DNA of 64,000 bases from Paracoccaceae bacterium (GTDB taxonomy: Bacteria > Pseudomonadota > Alphaproteobacteria > Rhodobacterales > Rhodobacteraceae), in the NCBI GenBank assembly GCA_014872875.1, contig WKFI01000011.1, positions 124,001 to 188,000 of the forward strand, written 5' to 3'. The position numbers and the translations under genes were made by a program. Shown one piece after another: positions 1 to 8,329 of the stretch; position 1 is the first letter of the stretch; the number at the start of each line of letters is the position of its first letter. Under the pieces are notes generated by a model. That model saw only the letters and a list, made by a program, of their open reading frames with translations. It was not told the origin of the DNA and searched no databases.

Positions 1-385
1 CCCACATGCGGACATTCATCGCGGGCGCAACCAGAACAGGCGTGTCCGTTGCCAAAAGAAGGGTCGAAGCCAGATCATTCGCCAAACCTTGCGCCATCTT
101 GGCCATCAGATCCGCCGTAGCGGGGGCAACGACCAGAAGGTCAGCACTGCGCGAGAGCTGAATATGACCCATTTCGGCCTCGGAGGTCAGATCAAACAGA
201 TCGCGATGCACAGCAAACCCGGCCAAGGCCGACACGGACAGGGGGGTAACAAATTCTTCCCCCGCCTTGGTCAACACCGGGGTGACGCGCGCGCCCTGAT
301 CCTGCAGACGCCGGATCAGTTCCAGCGATTTATAGGCCGCGATGCCGCCGCCGATGATCAGTAGTATGTGTTTGTCTGCCAGCAT
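1..385 (-). CDS. coaBC: CoaBC (phosphopantothenoylcysteine decarboxylase/synthetase), N-terminal part
   Basis: Runs off the left edge; 128 codons are visible from an ATG at 385. CoaBC is the cytoplasmic bifunctional enzyme that ligates cysteine to 4'-phosphopantothenate and decarboxylates the product in coenzyme A synthesis. What is seen is the N-terminal flavoprotein (CoaC) half: the nucleotide-binding GGGIAAYKS at residues 12-20, the active-site histidine context GHIQLSR (His74), APATAD at 88-92 and the PAMN signature at 121-124. The CoaB ligase half should lie outside the window, so a stand-alone CoaC/UbiX-like flavoprotein cannot be strictly excluded, but PAMN favours CoaBC. No strong ribosome binding site is visible before the ATG. 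Confidence 0.9.
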   Translation of the reverse strand, partial: MLADKHILLIIGGGIAAYKSLELIRRLQDQGARVTPVLTKAGEEFVTPLSVSALAGFAVHRDLFDLTSEAEMGHIQLSRSADLLVVAPATADLMAKMAQGLANDLASTLLLATDTPVLVAPAMNVRMW

Positions 386-469
386 GGGTTTGGTCCGCCT
401 GTGTTCCCGCTGACATTACTGCGCGGGGCGGCGGGATGGAAACGCTTTTCCAAGCTTTGCGGGGCAACC

Positions 470-1288
470 CTATTTGAAGGCCAGACAGGGATCTTCGCGC
501 TCAGCCGCCGGGGCATCCAGAACCATATCAAAGACGCCTGAGGATACACCGTCTTCGGATTGTCCCAGCGCAAACAACGTCAGCTCTGGATCGGCTTTCA
601 GAAGATAGACTGGGATGCCGCGATCACGGCGGGCATGTCCGTTCCCGGTAATCACGGCAACGGGGCCACCGGTTTCAGCCAGCGCTTGGATCACGGCTCG
701 GGCCAGATTGGCGTCACGCAGGCGTTGGAAATCCACCATCATCGGCAGCATCTCCACGGGGATCGCCTCACAATGGTTGGTGAACTGTTCTTGTTCGCGT
801 TGCGCCTGTTCCACATTCGCCAAGGGCTGATCCAGACCGAATTGCCCGGCCCCTTCGCCAAACACCGCGACGATCCCATCTTCCATAACCCGTCTGCTTT
901 CCGACCGGGGCACCTGCCCACCAAAATGCAGCGCCTGCGGTGCGGCGGCAAAGACCGGTGCATAGAGGCCAAAATCAGGCCAGCCGGATTGCGCCCATTC
1001 AAGCGCGTTTTCCAGTGCCTGGGTGTCCCCCAGCAACTCGGGCGTAAGTATCTGCGCCTGTTCTGCCGTCAGCATTTCCCACACCACAGCTTTGGGCTGA
1101 AGTTCAGTCAACAACGCGGCCTGCACTTCGTGATGCCTACGGTTGTCATGCACCTCCCCCAACAGCACAACGTCGGAGGTCTGCATCGTTGACGGGACGT
1201 CCAACGCGTGAAGGGAAGGAGCCGACAGGAACAAGGCGCCCGCAAGAAACAGGGCGCCTTTTCCAAAAGGAATCAGAGACTTGATCAT
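470..1288 (-). CDS. ChaN-family putative haem-binding protein, exported
   Basis: A 272-residue protein of the ChaN/DUF399 family, known members of which are haem-binding, iron-related proteins. The start chosen is the ATG at 1288 because it overlaps the rpoH stop codon as ATGA; the in-frame codon 11 residues upstream lies inside rpoH. Residues 1-28 form a hydrophobic signal peptide. The conserved GEVHDN motif is at 44-49, WEML follows at about 76, and TGNGHARRD lies near the C-terminus; all are typical of the family. There is no lipobox cysteine at the end of the signal, so it is probably periplasmic and not a lipoprotein. It is translationally coupled to rpoH. Haem binding is inferred from the family only. 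Confidence 0.75.
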   Translation of the reverse strand: MIKSLIPFGKGALFLAGALFLSAPSLHALDVPSTMQTSDVVLLGEVHDNRRHHEVQAALLTELQPKAVVWEMLTAEQAQILTPELLGDTQALENALEWAQSGWPDFGLYAPVFAAAPQALHFGGQVPRSESRRVMEDGIVAVFGEGAGQFGLDQPLANVEQAQREQEQFTNHCEAIPVEMLPMMVDFQRLRDANLARAVIQALAETGGPVAVITGNGHARRDRGIPVYLLKADPELTLFALGQSEDGVSSGVFDMVLDAPAAEREDPCLAFK

Positions 1289-2163
1289 GCCAGGAAGTGT
1301 TGCACTTCCCCCGAACGGCATTCAAGCGCCTTGCGCATTTTCTGGAAGGCGGCCGCCTCGAGCTGCCGCACCCGCTCCTTGGAAAGGTTCAGTTCGGTCC
1401 CGAGGCTTTCCAATGTGCGCGGCGGATCCTGCAACTTGCGTTCACGGACGATGAACTGTTCGCGCGCGGGCAGGTCGGACATCGCCTCGACCAGCCATTC
1501 GCGCAGTTGGCGGGTGTCGTGGCTGTCTTCGACCAGCTCGGCAGCTTGGGCGGAGTTGTCCTCCAGCGCGTCAATCCATTCGCGGCCTTCATCCTCGGCT
1601 GATTGCACGGCATTCAGCGAGAAGTCGCTGCCCGAAAGCCGTCCTTCCATCATCTCGACATCGCGCAGCGGTACACCGATTTCGGTGGCAATCTTCTGGT
1701 GCAGCTGGTGGCGATCCAACTGCTCTCCACCCGCCGCTGCCTCACGCTCGAACTGGGCCTGAACCCGACGCATGTTGAAAAACAGGGATTTCTGCGACGA
1801 GGTCGAGCCGGTACGTACCATCGACCAGTTGCGCATCACATAGTCCTGGATAGAGGCCTTGATCCACCACACCGCATAGGTCGAAAAGCGGACACCGCGG
1901 TCGGGATCGAATTTGTCTGCGGCCTTCATAAGCCCCAGACCCGCCTCTTGGATCAGATCATTCATGGGTGCGCCGTACCGGCGATACTTGGCCGCCATCG
2001 AAATCGCCAGACGCATGTAGGCGTTGATCAAACGATGCAGTGCTTTTTCATCTTTTTCGTCCCGCCACGCATAAGCGAGTTTCAGTTCTGTTTCGGCATC
2101 CAGCAGTTCTGCCTTCATCGCCTTGCGCGGCAGAAAGTCGTCCGATGTTCTATCCAGTGCCAT
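1285..2163 (-). CDS. rpoH: RNA polymerase heat-shock/oxidative-stress sigma factor, RpoH type
   Basis: A 292-residue sigma-70 family protein of the RpoH (sigma-32) group. Region 2 motifs are clear: DLIQEAGLGLM at 69-79 and FSTYAVWWIKASIQDYVM at 93-110. The RpoH box, QKSLFFNMRR at 124-133, separates it from housekeeping sigma factors. The region 4 helix-turn-helix ends the protein (KERVRQLEAAAFQKMRKAL). Rhodobacteraceae usually carry two RpoH proteins; the short N-terminus and divergent box make this more like RpoHII, which in Rhodobacter sphaeroides serves the singlet-oxygen response, but that assignment is an inference. The downstream ChaN-like gene overlaps its stop by 4 bp, and a possible ECF-type promoter lies about 110 bp upstream. 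Confidence 0.92.
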   Translation of the reverse strand: MALDRTSDDFLPRKAMKAELLDAETELKLAYAWRDEKDEKALHRLINAYMRLAISMAAKYRRYGAPMNDLIQEAGLGLMKAADKFDPDRGVRFSTYAVWWIKASIQDYVMRNWSMVRTGSTSSQKSLFFNMRRVQAQFEREAAAGGEQLDRHQLHQKIATEIGVPLRDVEMMEGRLSGSDFSLNAVQSAEDEGREWIDALEDNSAQAAELVEDSHDTRQLREWLVEAMSDLPAREQFIVRERKLQDPPRTLESLGTELNLSKERVRQLEAAAFQKMRKALECRSGEVQHFLA

Positions 2164-2272
2164 GAAGTTCCCCCTAATGTCAGCGCGTCAGCGTCGAATT
2201 TGCTGTCCCAGTTTTCCTGGGCCCGGATGTTTTCGGCACGTTTGGCACGCCCTTTCTCCAGGTTATCTGAAG

Positions 2273-2302
2273 GGAGTACGTGCGCGGATCCGGGTTGGAT
2301 CA
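2273..2302 (-). promoter_or_regulatory. Possible ECF (RpoE-like) promoter for rpoH
   Basis: On the minus strand TGATCC (2302-2297) is followed after 18 bp by TACTCC (2278-2273), preceded by CG to give a CGTA-like -10. The -35 matches the TGATCC element of the Rhodobacter RpoE promoter (TGATCC-N18-TAAGA); the -10 matches only at its first bases. It sits about 110 bp upstream of the rpoH start. Suggestive only. Confidence 0.3.
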
Positions 2303-2381
2303 AACTCTTCTCGATCTTGCGGTTCGATGAGTGCGCCGTTACGCAGATCAGTATCGGGCTGAGGTAGAAAGGGTCATCACA

Positions 2382-2903
2382 TTGAAACCCCGGATCACAT
2401 TCGTGGTCGGCGGCGCGGCCTCCGGCAAATCCGCCTTCGCAGAGCAGCTTTGTGCCGAGTCGGGCAAGCAGAAACACTACCTTGCGACATCGCAGATCTT
2501 CGATGACGAAATGCAAACCAAAGTCGTCAAGCATGTAGCCCAGCGCGGAGCGGGTTGGACCACCCATGAAGCCCCGTTTGACGTGGCACCCGTGCTCAGC
2601 GGACTGGGCGCAAGGGATATCTGCCTGCTGGATTGTGCCACAATGTGGCTGACCAATCATATGCTGGCCGAACACGATGTCGCAGACGAACAGGACCGGC
2701 TGCTTAAGGCGCTGCGGACCTGTTCCGCGGATGTGGTGATCGTTTCCAACGAAACCGGCCAGGGGATCGTGCCGGAAAACAAGCTGGCCCGCCAGTTTCG
2801 CGAAGCTCAGGGAAGGCTGAACATCGTGCTGGCGCGAGAGGCCGAACTGGTGGTGCAAGTGGTTGTCGGCCTGCCCAATGTGCTGAAAGGACAAATACCA
2901 TGA
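2382..2903 (+). CDS. cobU: Adenosylcobinamide kinase / adenosylcobinamide-phosphate guanylyltransferase
   Basis: Bifunctional enzyme of cobalamin nucleotide-loop assembly (CobU/CobP): it phosphorylates adenosylcobinamide and transfers GMP to it. The P-loop GGAASGKS lies at residues 10-17, and LLDCATMWLTNHM about 70 residues on is a family motif. I place the start at the TTG at 2382 because it gives the usual short N-terminus and has GAAAGG nine bases upstream; the only in-frame ATG (2331) would add 17 atypical residues. The product is about 173 aa, normal for the family. The stop overlaps the start of the next gene as ATGA, so the two are translationally coupled, which suggests that the phosphatase also serves cobalamin synthesis. 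Confidence 0.88.
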   Translation: MKPRITFVVGGAASGKSAFAEQLCAESGKQKHYLATSQIFDDEMQTKVVKHVAQRGAGWTTHEAPFDVAPVLSGLGARDICLLDCATMWLTNHMLAEHDVADEQDRLLKALRTCSADVVIVSNETGQGIVPENKLARQFREAQGRLNIVLAREAELVVQVVVGLPNVLKGQIP

Positions 2904-3481
2904 CCCGTCTGTTTCTGGTACGTCACGGGCCGACCCATGCCAAGTCCATGGTCGGCTGGTCGGATCTTCCTGCGGATCTGAGCGACACCGCACAAATCGC
3001 ACGATTGTCAGCCTACTTGCCCAGCGACGCAGTGGTGGTATCCTCTGACCTGTCGCGCGCGGTGGACACGGCCCATGCCATTCAGGGCGACGGTCATACG
3101 CGCCTGCCACATCATCCAGACCTGCGCGAGATCCATTTTGGGGCTTGGGAGCTGCGCACGTGGGCCGAGATCGACGCCGAAGACCCCGATCATATCCGCG
3201 CCTACTGGGAAACGCCGGGCGATGTTCGCCCCCCCGGCGGCGAAAGCTGGAACGAGGTCTGCGCCCGTGCCAACCGGACAATCGATGAGCTGATCCAAGC
3301 GTATTCCGGGCGCAACCTGATCGTGGTAGCCCATTTTGGTATGATCCTGACCCAGGTGCAGCGGGCCGAACAGTTGACCGCGGAAGAGGCGTTTTCGCAC
3401 CGGATCGACAATTTGTCTGTCACCGAAATTACCCGGTTGGCCGAGGGATGGGAAACCGGGCGGATCAATCATCTTCCGTGA
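2900..3481 (+). CDS. Histidine phosphatase family protein, possibly alpha-ribazole phosphatase
   Basis: A 193-residue member of the histidine phosphatase (phosphoglycerate mutase-like) superfamily. The catalytic RHG is at 8-10 (nucleophile His9), a second conserved His is in VVAHFG (His145), and acidic residues in the REIHFGAWE segment (77-84) are placed as in the family. It starts inside the cobU stop (ATGA), which argues for a CobC-type role: removal of the phosphate from alpha-ribazole phosphate or adenosylcobalamin phosphate, the step after CobU. The family is too broad to name the substrate from sequence, so CobC is an inference from context. Confidence 0.8.
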   Translation: MTRLFLVRHGPTHAKSMVGWSDLPADLSDTAQIARLSAYLPSDAVVVSSDLSRAVDTAHAIQGDGHTRLPHHPDLREIHFGAWELRTWAEIDAEDPDHIRAYWETPGDVRPPGGESWNEVCARANRTIDELIQAYSGRNLIVVAHFGMILTQVQRAEQLTAEEAFSHRIDNLSVTEITRLAEGWETGRINHLP

Positions 3482-3541
3482 TGCGCCCGCTCACAAATCA
3501 TCGATTTACGGAATACCAGGCAGGGCATTAGCCTGCATGTC

Positions 3542-4417
3542 ATGACTTATGACCTGTATATCGGCGATCGATTGTTTTCCAGCTGGTCCCTGCGCGGCTG
3601 GCTGATGTTCACGAAATTTAACCTGCCCGTCCGAAGCCAAATGGTGGGGTTGTATACCGGCACCATGAAGAACGACATGGTCGATTTGGCCCCGGCCCGC
3701 CTGGTGCCGGCGATGCGCACGCCCGGCGGCGTGGTGGTGGGTGAAAGCTTGGCCATGGCGGAAACCTTGGCAGAAGCGCATCCGGACGCCGGCCTCTGGC
3801 CTACTGATCCGGCAGCCCGGGCCACCGCGCGGTGGTTGTGCGCCGAAATGGTCGCGGGGTTCGGCGCCTTGCGTGGCGATTGCGCCATGCAACTGGCTCA
3901 TGTCTGGCAGGGGTTTGAACCCTCCGACGCAGTCCTGGCGGATCTGACCCGTATTCAAGAGCTTTGGGCGCATGCCCGCACCGTGTCGGGTGCCGCAGAC
4001 GGCCCCTTGTTCGGAAGCTATTCGCTGGTAGATGTGTTCTATACTCCGGTCGCCGCGCGGATCATTGGCTATGGCCTGCCGGTGTCCGACGCCAACCGCG
4101 CCTATTGCTTGCAGCTACTGTCGGACACGAAGTTCCGGCAATGGAGGGCGATGGGGCTGACCGTGACCTATGATCCGTTCCCCTATCCTCAGGATCTGAA
4201 AACGCAGGACTGGCCCATCACCAGCCCTCTGAAGGCCCGAGCCGTGACGGGTTTGGAGGCAGAGAACAGCCATTGTCCTTATTCTGGCGACCCGGTCACC
4301 GATTGTCTGGAGCTGGACGGCAGGATCTGGGGTTTTTGCAACCCGTTCTGCCGCGACAAGACCGTGGCCGACCCGGGCGCTTGGCCAAAATTCCTGGACA
4401 TGATTGAGCGCGGTTAA
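3542..4417 (+). CDS. Glutathione S-transferase family protein with cysteine-rich tail
   Basis: A 291-residue protein with an N-terminal thioredoxin-like GST domain (MTYDLYIGDRLFSSWSLRGW; SSWSLR sits at the usual catalytic Ser position) followed by a helical C-terminal domain to about residue 225. The last 50 residues form an extra module with four cysteines (CPYSGDPVTDC, then GFCNPFC) that resembles a small metal-binding or YHS-like tail and makes it longer than ordinary GSTs (about 210-230 aa). Glutathione conjugation or reduction is inferred from family. gshB lies a few kilobases away, but no operon links them. No clear Shine-Dalgarno sequence precedes the ATG. Confidence 0.75.
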   Translation: MTYDLYIGDRLFSSWSLRGWLMFTKFNLPVRSQMVGLYTGTMKNDMVDLAPARLVPAMRTPGGVVVGESLAMAETLAEAHPDAGLWPTDPAARATARWLCAEMVAGFGALRGDCAMQLAHVWQGFEPSDAVLADLTRIQELWAHARTVSGAADGPLFGSYSLVDVFYTPVAARIIGYGLPVSDANRAYCLQLLSDTKFRQWRAMGLTVTYDPFPYPQDLKTQDWPITSPLKARAVTGLEAENSHCPYSGDPVTDCLELDGRIWGFCNPFCRDKTVADPGAWPKFLDMIERG

Positions 4418-4484
4418 CCATTCGTAAACTCGCGCCGCGCTAGCAATCTTGTGTTAACCAAGTTTGGGCACAAGCAGGAGAGCC

Positions 4485-5993
4485 ATGGTTGCGCGCGCCT
4501 ATACCGTTGCCTTTCAGGGCATCGAAGCCCGCCCGGTTGAGGTGCAATGCGCTGTCACGCCGGGCCTGCCAGCCTTTGCCGTGGTGGGCCTGCCCGACAA
4601 GGCGGTCAGCGAAGCCCGCGACCGGGTGCGTTCGGCGCTCAGCGCGATGGCCATTGCGCTGCCGTCGAAACGGATCACCATCAACCTGTCCCCTGCCGAC
4701 CTGCCCAAGGAAGGCAGCCATTTCGACCTGCCTATTGCGCTGGCCTTGTTGGCCGCATTGGAGATCGTGCCAAAGGATGCGTCGGAAAACACCATCGCTT
4801 TGGGCGAGTTGTCGCTGGATGGATCCCTTGTGCCTGTCGTGGGCGCCTTACCCGCCGCCATGACGGCGGCGACCGAGGAACGCACCCTGCTGTGCCCCCA
4901 AGCCTCGGGCGCAGAAGCGGCCTGGGTGGATGCGGCGCATGTGGTGGGCGCCGAAAGCCTGGCGGCTGTGGTGCGCCATTACACAGGTCAGCGGCCCATC
5001 GAACCTGCGGCCGCAGGCGAGATTACACAGGCTGCGTCTGCCCGATGCCTGCGCGACGTCAAAGGACAGGAACGCGCCAAACGTGCACTAGAGATTGCCG
5101 CCGCCGGTCGTCATCACATGCTGATGGTTGGCACTCCGGGATCGGGCAAGTCGATGCTGGCGGCGCGCATGCCCACGATCCTGCCGCCGCTGACCCCTTT
5201 CGAAGCTTTGGAAACCTCGATGATCCATTCCCTGAGTGGTCTGTTGGAGGAAGGCGGCATCAACCGAACCCGCCCGTTTCGCGAACCGCATCATACGGCC
5301 TCGATGGCGGCCATCGTGGGCGGCGGGCGCGGCGCCAAACCCGGGGAGATCAGCCTTGCTCACAACGGTGTGCTGTTTCTGGACGAACTGCCCGAGTTCA
5401 ACCGGACGGTTCTGGAAACCCTGCGCCAACCGATTGAAAGCGGCGAAGTCATGGTGGCCCGCGCCAACGCCCACGTGAAGTATCCCAGCCGCTTTCTGCT
5501 GATCGCCGCCGCAAACCCCTGCAAATGCGGGTATCTGAGTGATGCATCGCGGGCCTGTTCCCGTGCGCCGATCTGTGGTGAGGATTACCTGGGCCGCATC
5601 TCGGGGCCTTTGCTGGATCGGTTTGACCTGCGAGTTGATGTTCCGCCCGTGGCATTCACCGATCTGGACCTGCCCCCTAGCGGCGACAGTTCACAGGTTG
5701 TGGCCGCCCGTGTTGCTTGCGCCCGAAACGTGCAGGCCCAGCGGTTCGAGGAGTTCCCGGATCTGCACCTGAACGCGGACCTCGAAGGTGAGGCACTCGA
5801 AGCCACAGCCGCACCCGACACCGAGGGGCGCGAGTTGTTGCTGAAAGCCGCAGACCGGTTCGGGCTTTCTGCGCGCGGGTACCACCGCGTCCTGCGCGTG
5901 GCGCGCACCATTGCCGACCTGGCTGGAGACGCGGACGTCAAGCGCCACCACATTGCAGAGGCGCTGAGTTTTCGTGTCGGGATGAGCGTTTAA
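4485..5993 (+). CDS. comM: YifB/ComM-family Mg-chelatase-like AAA+ ATPase
   Basis: A 502-residue ComM (YifB) protein. ComM homologues are AAA+ hexameric helicases that promote branch migration during natural transformation. The start is the ATG at 4485 with AGGAG four bases upstream. The N-terminal ChlI-like domain contains [17 protein letters not shown] and the [19 protein letters not shown] signature. Walker A GTPGSGKS begins at 216; Walker B is in [12 protein letters not shown]; the C-terminal lid ends with [18 protein letters not shown]. Length and motif order are complete. Its stop codon overlaps the convergent gshB stop (5990-5993), so there is no terminator space between them. Confidence 0.92.
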   Translation: MVARAYTVAFQGIEARPVEVQCAVTPGLPAFAVVGLPDKAVSEARDRVRSALSAMAIALPSKRITINLSPADLPKEGSHFDLPIALALLAALEIVPKDASENTIALGELSLDGSLVPVVGALPAAMTAATEERTLLCPQASGAEAAWVDAAHVVGAESLAAVVRHYTGQRPIEPAAAGEITQAASARCLRDVKGQERAKRALEIAAAGRHHMLMVGTPGSGKSMLAARMPTILPPLTPFEALETSMIHSLSGLLEEGGINRTRPFREPHHTASMAAIVGGGRGAKPGEISLAHNGVLFLDELPEFNRTVLETLRQPIESGEVMVARANAHVKYPSRFLLIAAANPCKCGYLSDASRACSRAPICGEDYLGRISGPLLDRFDLRVDVPPVAFTDLDLPPSGDSSQVVAARVACARNVQAQRFEEFPDLHLNADLEGEALEATAAPDTEGRELLLKAADRFGLSARGYHRVLRVARTIADLAGDADVKRHHIAEALSFRVGMSV

Positions 5994-6922
5994 AGCTTGG
6001 CCTCGATCGCCTGCCAGACCTTCTCGGCGATATTCTCACCGTTGAACCGTTCCAGTTCCTGAATGCCGGTGGGCGAGGTCACGTTGATTTCGGTCAGGTA
6101 ATCGCCGATCACGTCGATGCCGACAAAGATCTGGCCTTTTTCACGCAGCAGCGGGCCGATCTTGGCGCAGATCTCGAGGTCGCGGTCGGTCAGGCCGATC
6201 TTTTCGGGGCGCCCGCCCACATGCATGTTCGAGCGGGTTTCACCCTCGGCCGGGACGCGGTTGATGGCACCGACGGCCTCCCCGTCAACCAGGATGACCC
6301 GCTTGTCGCCATTGCGCACATCGGGCAGGAATTTCTGTACGATCAGCGGTTCCCGCGAAAACCCGGTGAAGAGTTCATGCAACGAGGTCAGGTTGCGGTC
6401 GTTTTCATCCAGCCGGAACACCCCCGCGCCGCCATTTCCGTACAGCGGTTTGAGGATAATGTCGCCATGCTTGGCCTTGAACGCCTTGATCGTCTCCAGA
6501 TCACGCGCAATCGTCGTGGGTGGGGTCAGATCCGGAAAGTTCAGGACCAGCAGTTTTTCCGGATAGTTGCGCACCCAGAACGGGTCATTCACCACCAGCG
6601 CCCGGCCCTTGAGCATGTCCAGAAGGTGGGTCGAGGTGATGTAGTGCATGTCGAACGGAGGGTCCTGACGTAGCCAGACCACGTCGAAATCGGCTAGATC
6701 CACCTCACGCTCCGCCCCCAGAACCGCAGGGTCGCCCGCCACCCGCTGAACGGTCATGTCGTGCCCGCGTGCGGTTATGCGACCTTCCTGATAAGCCAAC
6801 TGGTCCGGCCCGTAAAAAAACAGCTCGTGCCCACGCGCTTGAGCTTCTTCCGCCAGCCGGAAACTGCTGTCGGCATTGATGTCCACGGCCCCGATCGGGT
6901 CCATCTGAAACGCGATTTTCAT
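5990..6922 (-). CDS. gshB: Glutathione synthetase
   Basis: Glutathione synthetase, the cytoplasmic ATP-grasp ligase that joins gamma-glutamylcysteine and glycine. The 310-residue length matches bacterial GshB. The N-terminal [20 protein letters not shown], the [11 protein letters not shown] substrate motif, [15 protein letters not shown] and [19 protein letters not shown] in the ATP-grasp core are all present. The start at 6922 is preceded by AAAGGGG at good spacing, which excludes longer in-frame extensions. It reads towards comM and their stop codons overlap. Together with the GST and ChaC proteins elsewhere in the window it forms part of the glutathione economy, but these genes are not co-transcribed. 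Confidence 0.96.
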   Translation of the reverse strand: MKIAFQMDPIGAVDINADSSFRLAEEAQARGHELFFYGPDQLAYQEGRITARGHDMTVQRVAGDPAVLGAEREVDLADFDVVWLRQDPPFDMHYITSTHLLDMLKGRALVVNDPFWVRNYPEKLLVLNFPDLTPPTTIARDLETIKAFKAKHGDIILKPLYGNGGAGVFRLDENDRNLTSLHELFTGFSREPLIVQKFLPDVRNGDKRVILVDGEAVGAINRVPAEGETRSNMHVGGRPEKIGLTDRDLEICAKIGPLLREKGQIFVGIDVIGDYLTEINVTSPTGIQELERFNGENIAEKVWQAIEAKL

Positions 6923-7006
6923 GAGCAAGCCCCTTTGCGCAGTCTGACCGGCGCGCACCGCGCCGTTCCGATACATGGCCCACCCCGCTCTGGGGTTCAA
7001 TGGGTG

Positions 7007-7375
7007 TCAGCCAAGCCCATAGGCGTTTTCAATGATTTCATGTCTGCCCAATGCATCAACCAGCGCAACGTCAAAGCGCACATTGCTCAGCTGGCCTGAC
7101 GGTTCATTTTCCAGATACTGCGCCGCGCTGGCATAGATCCGTTCCATCTGTTTGGCCGTGATCCGATGGGCGGCTGCGTCAAAGGTCTTGCTTTTCTTCA
7201 CCTCGACGAACACCAACCCGTCCTCATTCCGCGTGATCAGATCCACTTCGCCCCCGCGGCCGCGCCAGCGGCGTTCGGCAATAACGTAGCCGCGCCGTTC
7301 ATAGCTTTGGGCCACCGCCAGTTCAGCAGCTTCACCTGCATAGTGATTGGTCCTGCTGCGATATTGGCGCGTCAC
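7007..7375 (-). CDS. yraN: UPF0102 YraN-family nuclease-fold protein
   Basis: A 122-residue YraN (UPF0102) protein of the endonuclease-like fold. Start is a GTG at 7375 with AGGA seven bases upstream, only 8 bp after the rsmI stop. The family motif GGEVDLI...LVFVEVK is present in the first half, with the Glu/Asp/Lys residues typical of a PD-(D/E)xK nuclease core. Molecular function is not established for the family. The rsmI-yraN pairing is very common in bacteria and supports the identification of both; gshB follows 84 bp downstream, probably in the same transcript. Confidence 0.88.
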   Translation of the reverse strand: MTRQYRSRTNHYAGEAAELAVAQSYERRGYVIAERRWRGRGGEVDLITRNEDGLVFVEVKKSKTFDAAAHRITAKQMERIYASAAQYLENEPSGQLSNVRFDVALVDALGRHEIIENAYGLG

Positions 7376-7383
7376 TGTCAGTC

Positions 7384-8238
7384 CTATTCCTTGGCCAGCT
7401 GCAGAGCCAACTGGTACACTTTCCGGCGCGGCAGCCCATGCGTTTCCGCGATAATCGAGGCCGCGTCCTTGACCGAATTGCCGGTCAGGGCGGCGCGCAG
7501 ATCCGACTCTAGATCCGAATCGCTAACGGTTTCTGAACGTTTGCGGTCAATCAGCAGGACAATTTCGCCCTTGACCGGTTTGGCTGCCAGACCATCGGCC
7601 AGTTCCTGTATGGTTCCGCGACGAATTTCCTCGAATTTCTTGGTCAATTCACGGCACAGCGCGGCCGGTCGGTCGCCCAGGACTGCAGCCATGTCCCGCA
7701 GGCTGTCTTCGACCCGTTTGGGAGATTCGTAAAAGACCAGAGTGCCGGGTATGGCAGCCATCTCTTCCAACCGTTTGCGCCGCGCGCCCTTGGCATTGGG
7801 CAGAAACCCGCCAAAGAAAAACGCGTCCGTTGGCAGGCCCGCAAGTGTCAGAGCGGTGACACCTGCCGTTGCTCCTGGCGCGCAGGTCACGCTGTATCCC
7901 GCAGCAGCAGCCTCGCGGCTGAGGTCAAAACCCGGATCTGCGATCAGCGGCATTCCGGCCTCCGACGCATAGGCGACCGACTTGCCCTCGCCCAGCGCAG
8001 CCAGCAGGCGTGCGCGATCCCCTACCCCACTGTGATCGTGGTAAGACAGCACCGGCCGACCTTCCAGCGGCACACCATGGATTTCCAGAAGGCGCCGCAG
8101 GCTTCGCGTGTCCTCGGCAGCAATCACATCGGCCGAGGCCAGAACGTCCAGCGCCCGCAAAGTAATGTCCCGTGCCGTACCGATGGGCGTGGCCACGAAA
8201 TAGAGCCCCGGTGACAATCTGACCTTTTGATGATTCAA
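7384..8238 (-). CDS. rsmI: 16S rRNA (cytidine1402-2'-O)-methyltransferase
   Basis: RsmI, a SAM-dependent tetrapyrrole-methylase-fold enzyme that 2'-O-methylates C1402 in the 16S rRNA decoding centre. Key features are LYFVATPIGTARDITLRAL near the N-terminus, AAEDTRSLRRLL, the GMPLIADPG segment, CAPGATAGVTALTLAGLPTDAFFFGGFLP and FYESPKRVEDSL. It is 284 residues from a TTG start at 8238 (no ATG or GTG lies before the conserved core; AAAGGCGG stands upstream). It is the first gene of the rsmI-yraN-gshB run and is divergent from the lipoprotein gene at 8330. Confidence 0.95.
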   Translation of the reverse strand: MNHQKVRLSPGLYFVATPIGTARDITLRALDVLASADVIAAEDTRSLRRLLEIHGVPLEGRPVLSYHDHSGVGDRARLLAALGEGKSVAYASEAGMPLIADPGFDLSREAAAAGYSVTCAPGATAGVTALTLAGLPTDAFFFGGFLPNAKGARRKRLEEMAAIPGTLVFYESPKRVEDSLRDMAAVLGDRPAALCRELTKKFEEIRRGTIQELADGLAAKPVKGEIVLLIDRKRSETVSDSDLESDLRAALTGNSVKDAASIIAETHGLPRRKVYQLALQLAKE

Positions 8239-8329
8239 CGCTGGACCCGCCTTTGTCGTCGTTTATGATTGGCTCTCGACAAGAACACGGTGCGATTGGC
8301 GCCGGATCCCAGGGAGAGTCAGGTCCATT

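Noticed and set aside
2115-3281. A 388-codon minus-strand frame opposite cobU and the phosphatase gene
   Set aside because: Antisense to two well-supported genes and overlapping the rpoH start; no family features.
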